NCBI GenBank assembly: GCA_900554605.1
Contig: USHU01000011.1
Coordinates: 1-13,601, forward strand
DNA length: 13,601 bases
Direction: 5' to 3'
Origin: an uncultured Actinomyces sp.
Lineage (GTDB): Bacteria > Actinomycetota > Actinomycetes > Actinomycetales > Actinomycetaceae
In this document: positions 12,566-13,601 of the stretch, piece by piece
Layout of the letters: the number at the start of each line of letters is the position of its first letter
Position numbering within the stretch: the first letter of the stretch is position 1
Position numbers and translations under genes: made by a program
Notes under the pieces: generated by a model
Told to the model about the DNA's origin: nothing
Database searches by the model: none
Seen by the model: only the letters and a program-made list of their open reading frames with translations

Positions 12566-13516
12566 ATGACACAGCCCTCCCAATCTTCTAGTGACCTCAC
12601 GACCTTGTCCTTCGAGGTCATGCCTCCTCGTAAAGAAAACCTCATTAAACCTTTCTGGGATACTGTCCAGCGTCTTCTCTCCGTTACCCCCGATTTCCTG
12701 TCGGTGACTTACGGCGCCGCAGGACAAGACCGCCACAGTGCGCGCGATGTTGTGCGCTCTCTCGTACAGGACAGCCCCGTTCAGCCCATTGCTCACCTCA
12801 CCTGCGTGGGAACAACTGCAACAGAAGTCGGGGAAGTCGTTTCGGACTATTTGGACGCCGGAGTGCGAACCTTCCTTGCGCTTCGCGGAGATCCTCCTGT
12901 CGGCCGCCCGGATTGGCAGCCTGCGCCCGGGGGAGTGAGCTCAGCAACCGAACTTGTCACTCTGATCCGCTCCATCGAGGCCGCGCGCTGTGCGCAATAC
13001 CCCGGTGCCGCCTTGCGTGCCGCATTCAAGCCTCTCACTATCGCTGTTGCCGCATTCCCTGCTGGAAACCCCGCAGCGGGTACCTCTCCCAATCAGGAAG
13101 TTGAACGCCTGCTCGTCAAACAATCCGCGGGCGCCTCTTTCGCGATCACGCAGTTGTTCTGGGAAACAGATACCTACGTGAACTTCCTTGAGAAAGCGCG
13201 GAGCAACGGGGTAACAATCCCAATCGTTCCCGGAATTTTGCCTCCGACCGATATTAAGCGCGTCAATCGAATGACAGAGCTGACCGGGGTTGTTTTCCCC
13301 GAGTACCTGCGTCGACGCTTGGAAAGCGCTCAGTCAGTCGAAGAAATGTACTCAGTCGGTGTTTCTTTGGGAGCACGGCTGGCTCGGGATCTGCATGAAG
13401 CGGGAGCCCCGGGCATCCACATGTATACCTTTAATAAAGCGGCACCTGCTCTTGATGTGCTCGATGCCGCTGGACTTGTTTCTGCAAGCCATTTAGACCC
13501 GTCCATTTCACGATGA
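12566..13516 (+). CDS. metF: methylenetetrahydrofolate reductase
   Basis: MetF is a flavoprotein that reduces 5,10-methylene-THF to 5-methyl-THF, the methyl donor for methionine synthase. The protein has 316 residues, close to the usual 290-310. TIM-barrel motifs are present: SFEVMPPRKE with Glu17 (counterpart of E. coli Glu28), FLSVTYGAAG (44-53), LALRGDPP with Asp109 (E. coli Asp120), and ITQLFWE with Gln196 (E. coli Gln183). The segment normally like AAYPExHPEA reads VAAFPAGNPAAG (161-172), so the usual His and Glu are replaced by Asn and Ala. The ATG at 12566 has AAGGA five bases upstream. metE begins 14 bases after the stop, so the two form an operon. A possible leader ORF and hairpin lie upstream. 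Confidence 0.95.
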   Translation: MTQPSQSSSDLTTLSFEVMPPRKENLIKPFWDTVQRLLSVTPDFLSVTYGAAGQDRHSARDVVRSLVQDSPVQPIAHLTCVGTTATEVGEVVSDYLDAGVRTFLALRGDPPVGRPDWQPAPGGVSSATELVTLIRSIEAARCAQYPGAALRAAFKPLTIAVAAFPAGNPAAGTSPNQEVERLLVKQSAGASFAITQLFWETDTYVNFLEKARSNGVTIPIVPGILPPTDIKRVNRMTELTGVVFPEYLRRRLESAQSVEEMYSVGVSLGARLARDLHEAGAPGIHMYTFNKAAPALDVLDAAGLVSASHLDPSISR

Positions 13517-13530
13517 CAAAGGATAAGTAA

Positions 13531-13601
13531 ATGACTCAATTCCCTACGGCGACCATCCTCGGTTACCCGCGCATCGGTCGTGGCCGCGAGCTGAAGAAGG
13601 C
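13531..13601 (+). CDS. metE: cobalamin-independent methionine synthase, N-terminal fragment (runs off window)
   Basis: MetE transfers the methyl group of 5-methyl-THF-polyglutamate to homocysteine, giving methionine without vitamin B12. Only the first 23 codons are inside the window. The text MTQFPTATILGYPRIG followed by RGRELKKA matches the conserved MetE N-terminus (LGYPRIG...RELKKA) almost perfectly. An AAAGGA lies seven bases before the ATG, and the gene follows metF closely, so MetF would supply its methyl donor. The full enzyme is about 750 residues; the rest lies downstream. Confidence 0.93.
   Translation, partial: MTQFPTATILGYPRIGRGRELKK

Noticed and set aside
12252..12569. Rightward open frame of about 105 codons beginning MRKSAPDRTRTCNLGIRRPL
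   Set aside because: It runs antisense through the tRNA-Arg gene. The text DRTRTCNLGIRRPLLYPLSYGG is the well-known artefact of translating a tRNA backwards.
1..13601. CRISPR arrays, insertion sequences, prophage or toxin-antitoxin genes
   Set aside because: No regularly spaced repeats, transposase, integrase or paired small toxin-antitoxin ORFs were seen. All longer coding regions are accounted for by core genes.

Overview
The window looks like ordinary core chromosome from a moderately GC-rich actinobacterium, most likely a member of the Actinomycetaceae (Actinomyces/Schaalia relatives). This is inferred from protein style, not from a database search. The supporting signs are a KMGKS-type LeuRS, a zinc-less L32, an Nei2-type glycosylase, a LutABC/LldP lactate locus and starts that look leaderless. 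I see no insertion sequence, prophage, CRISPR array or plasmid function.

Layout from left to right. The 3' part of leuS and an adjoining Fpg/Nei-type DNA glycosylase run rightward. Leftward then come a GNAT acetyltransferase, cysE and cysK (the two steps from serine to cysteine) and a YigZ/IMPACT-family protein. A divergent block runs rightward: rpmF (ribosomal protein L32, only 56 codons) and a DUF421 membrane protein of lower GC. A strong bidirectional hairpin separates it from a leftward lactate locus. In transcription order that locus is lldP (lactate permease), an unrecognised lipoprotein, a terminator, then lutA-lutB-lutC. A leftward tRNA-Arg(UCU) follows. Finally metF and the start of metE run rightward and end the window.

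The genes form two metabolic themes. LldP imports lactate and the iron-sulfur complex LutABC oxidises it to pyruvate. CysE/CysK make cysteine, while MetF/MetE supply methyl groups and make methionine. leuS, rpmF and tRNA-Arg are translation functions. Five long, near-perfect hairpins with short or absent U-tracts lie in intergenic gaps; most sit at gene ends as terminators would.

The points most worth a second look are these. (1) lutC is split between two frames: a 48-codon N-terminal ORF with a good ribosome-binding site ends in an ATGA overlap with the start of the remaining 172 codons. (2) A 21-codon ORF that may be leaderless, ending Met-Cys-Ala, lies in the metF leader. (3) Inverted repeats built on paired CTAG motifs lie upstream of both lldP and lutA. 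(4) An uncharacterised lipoprotein sits inside the lactate locus. (5) The tRNA-Arg has a weak anticodon stem. I found no clearly new multi-gene system.
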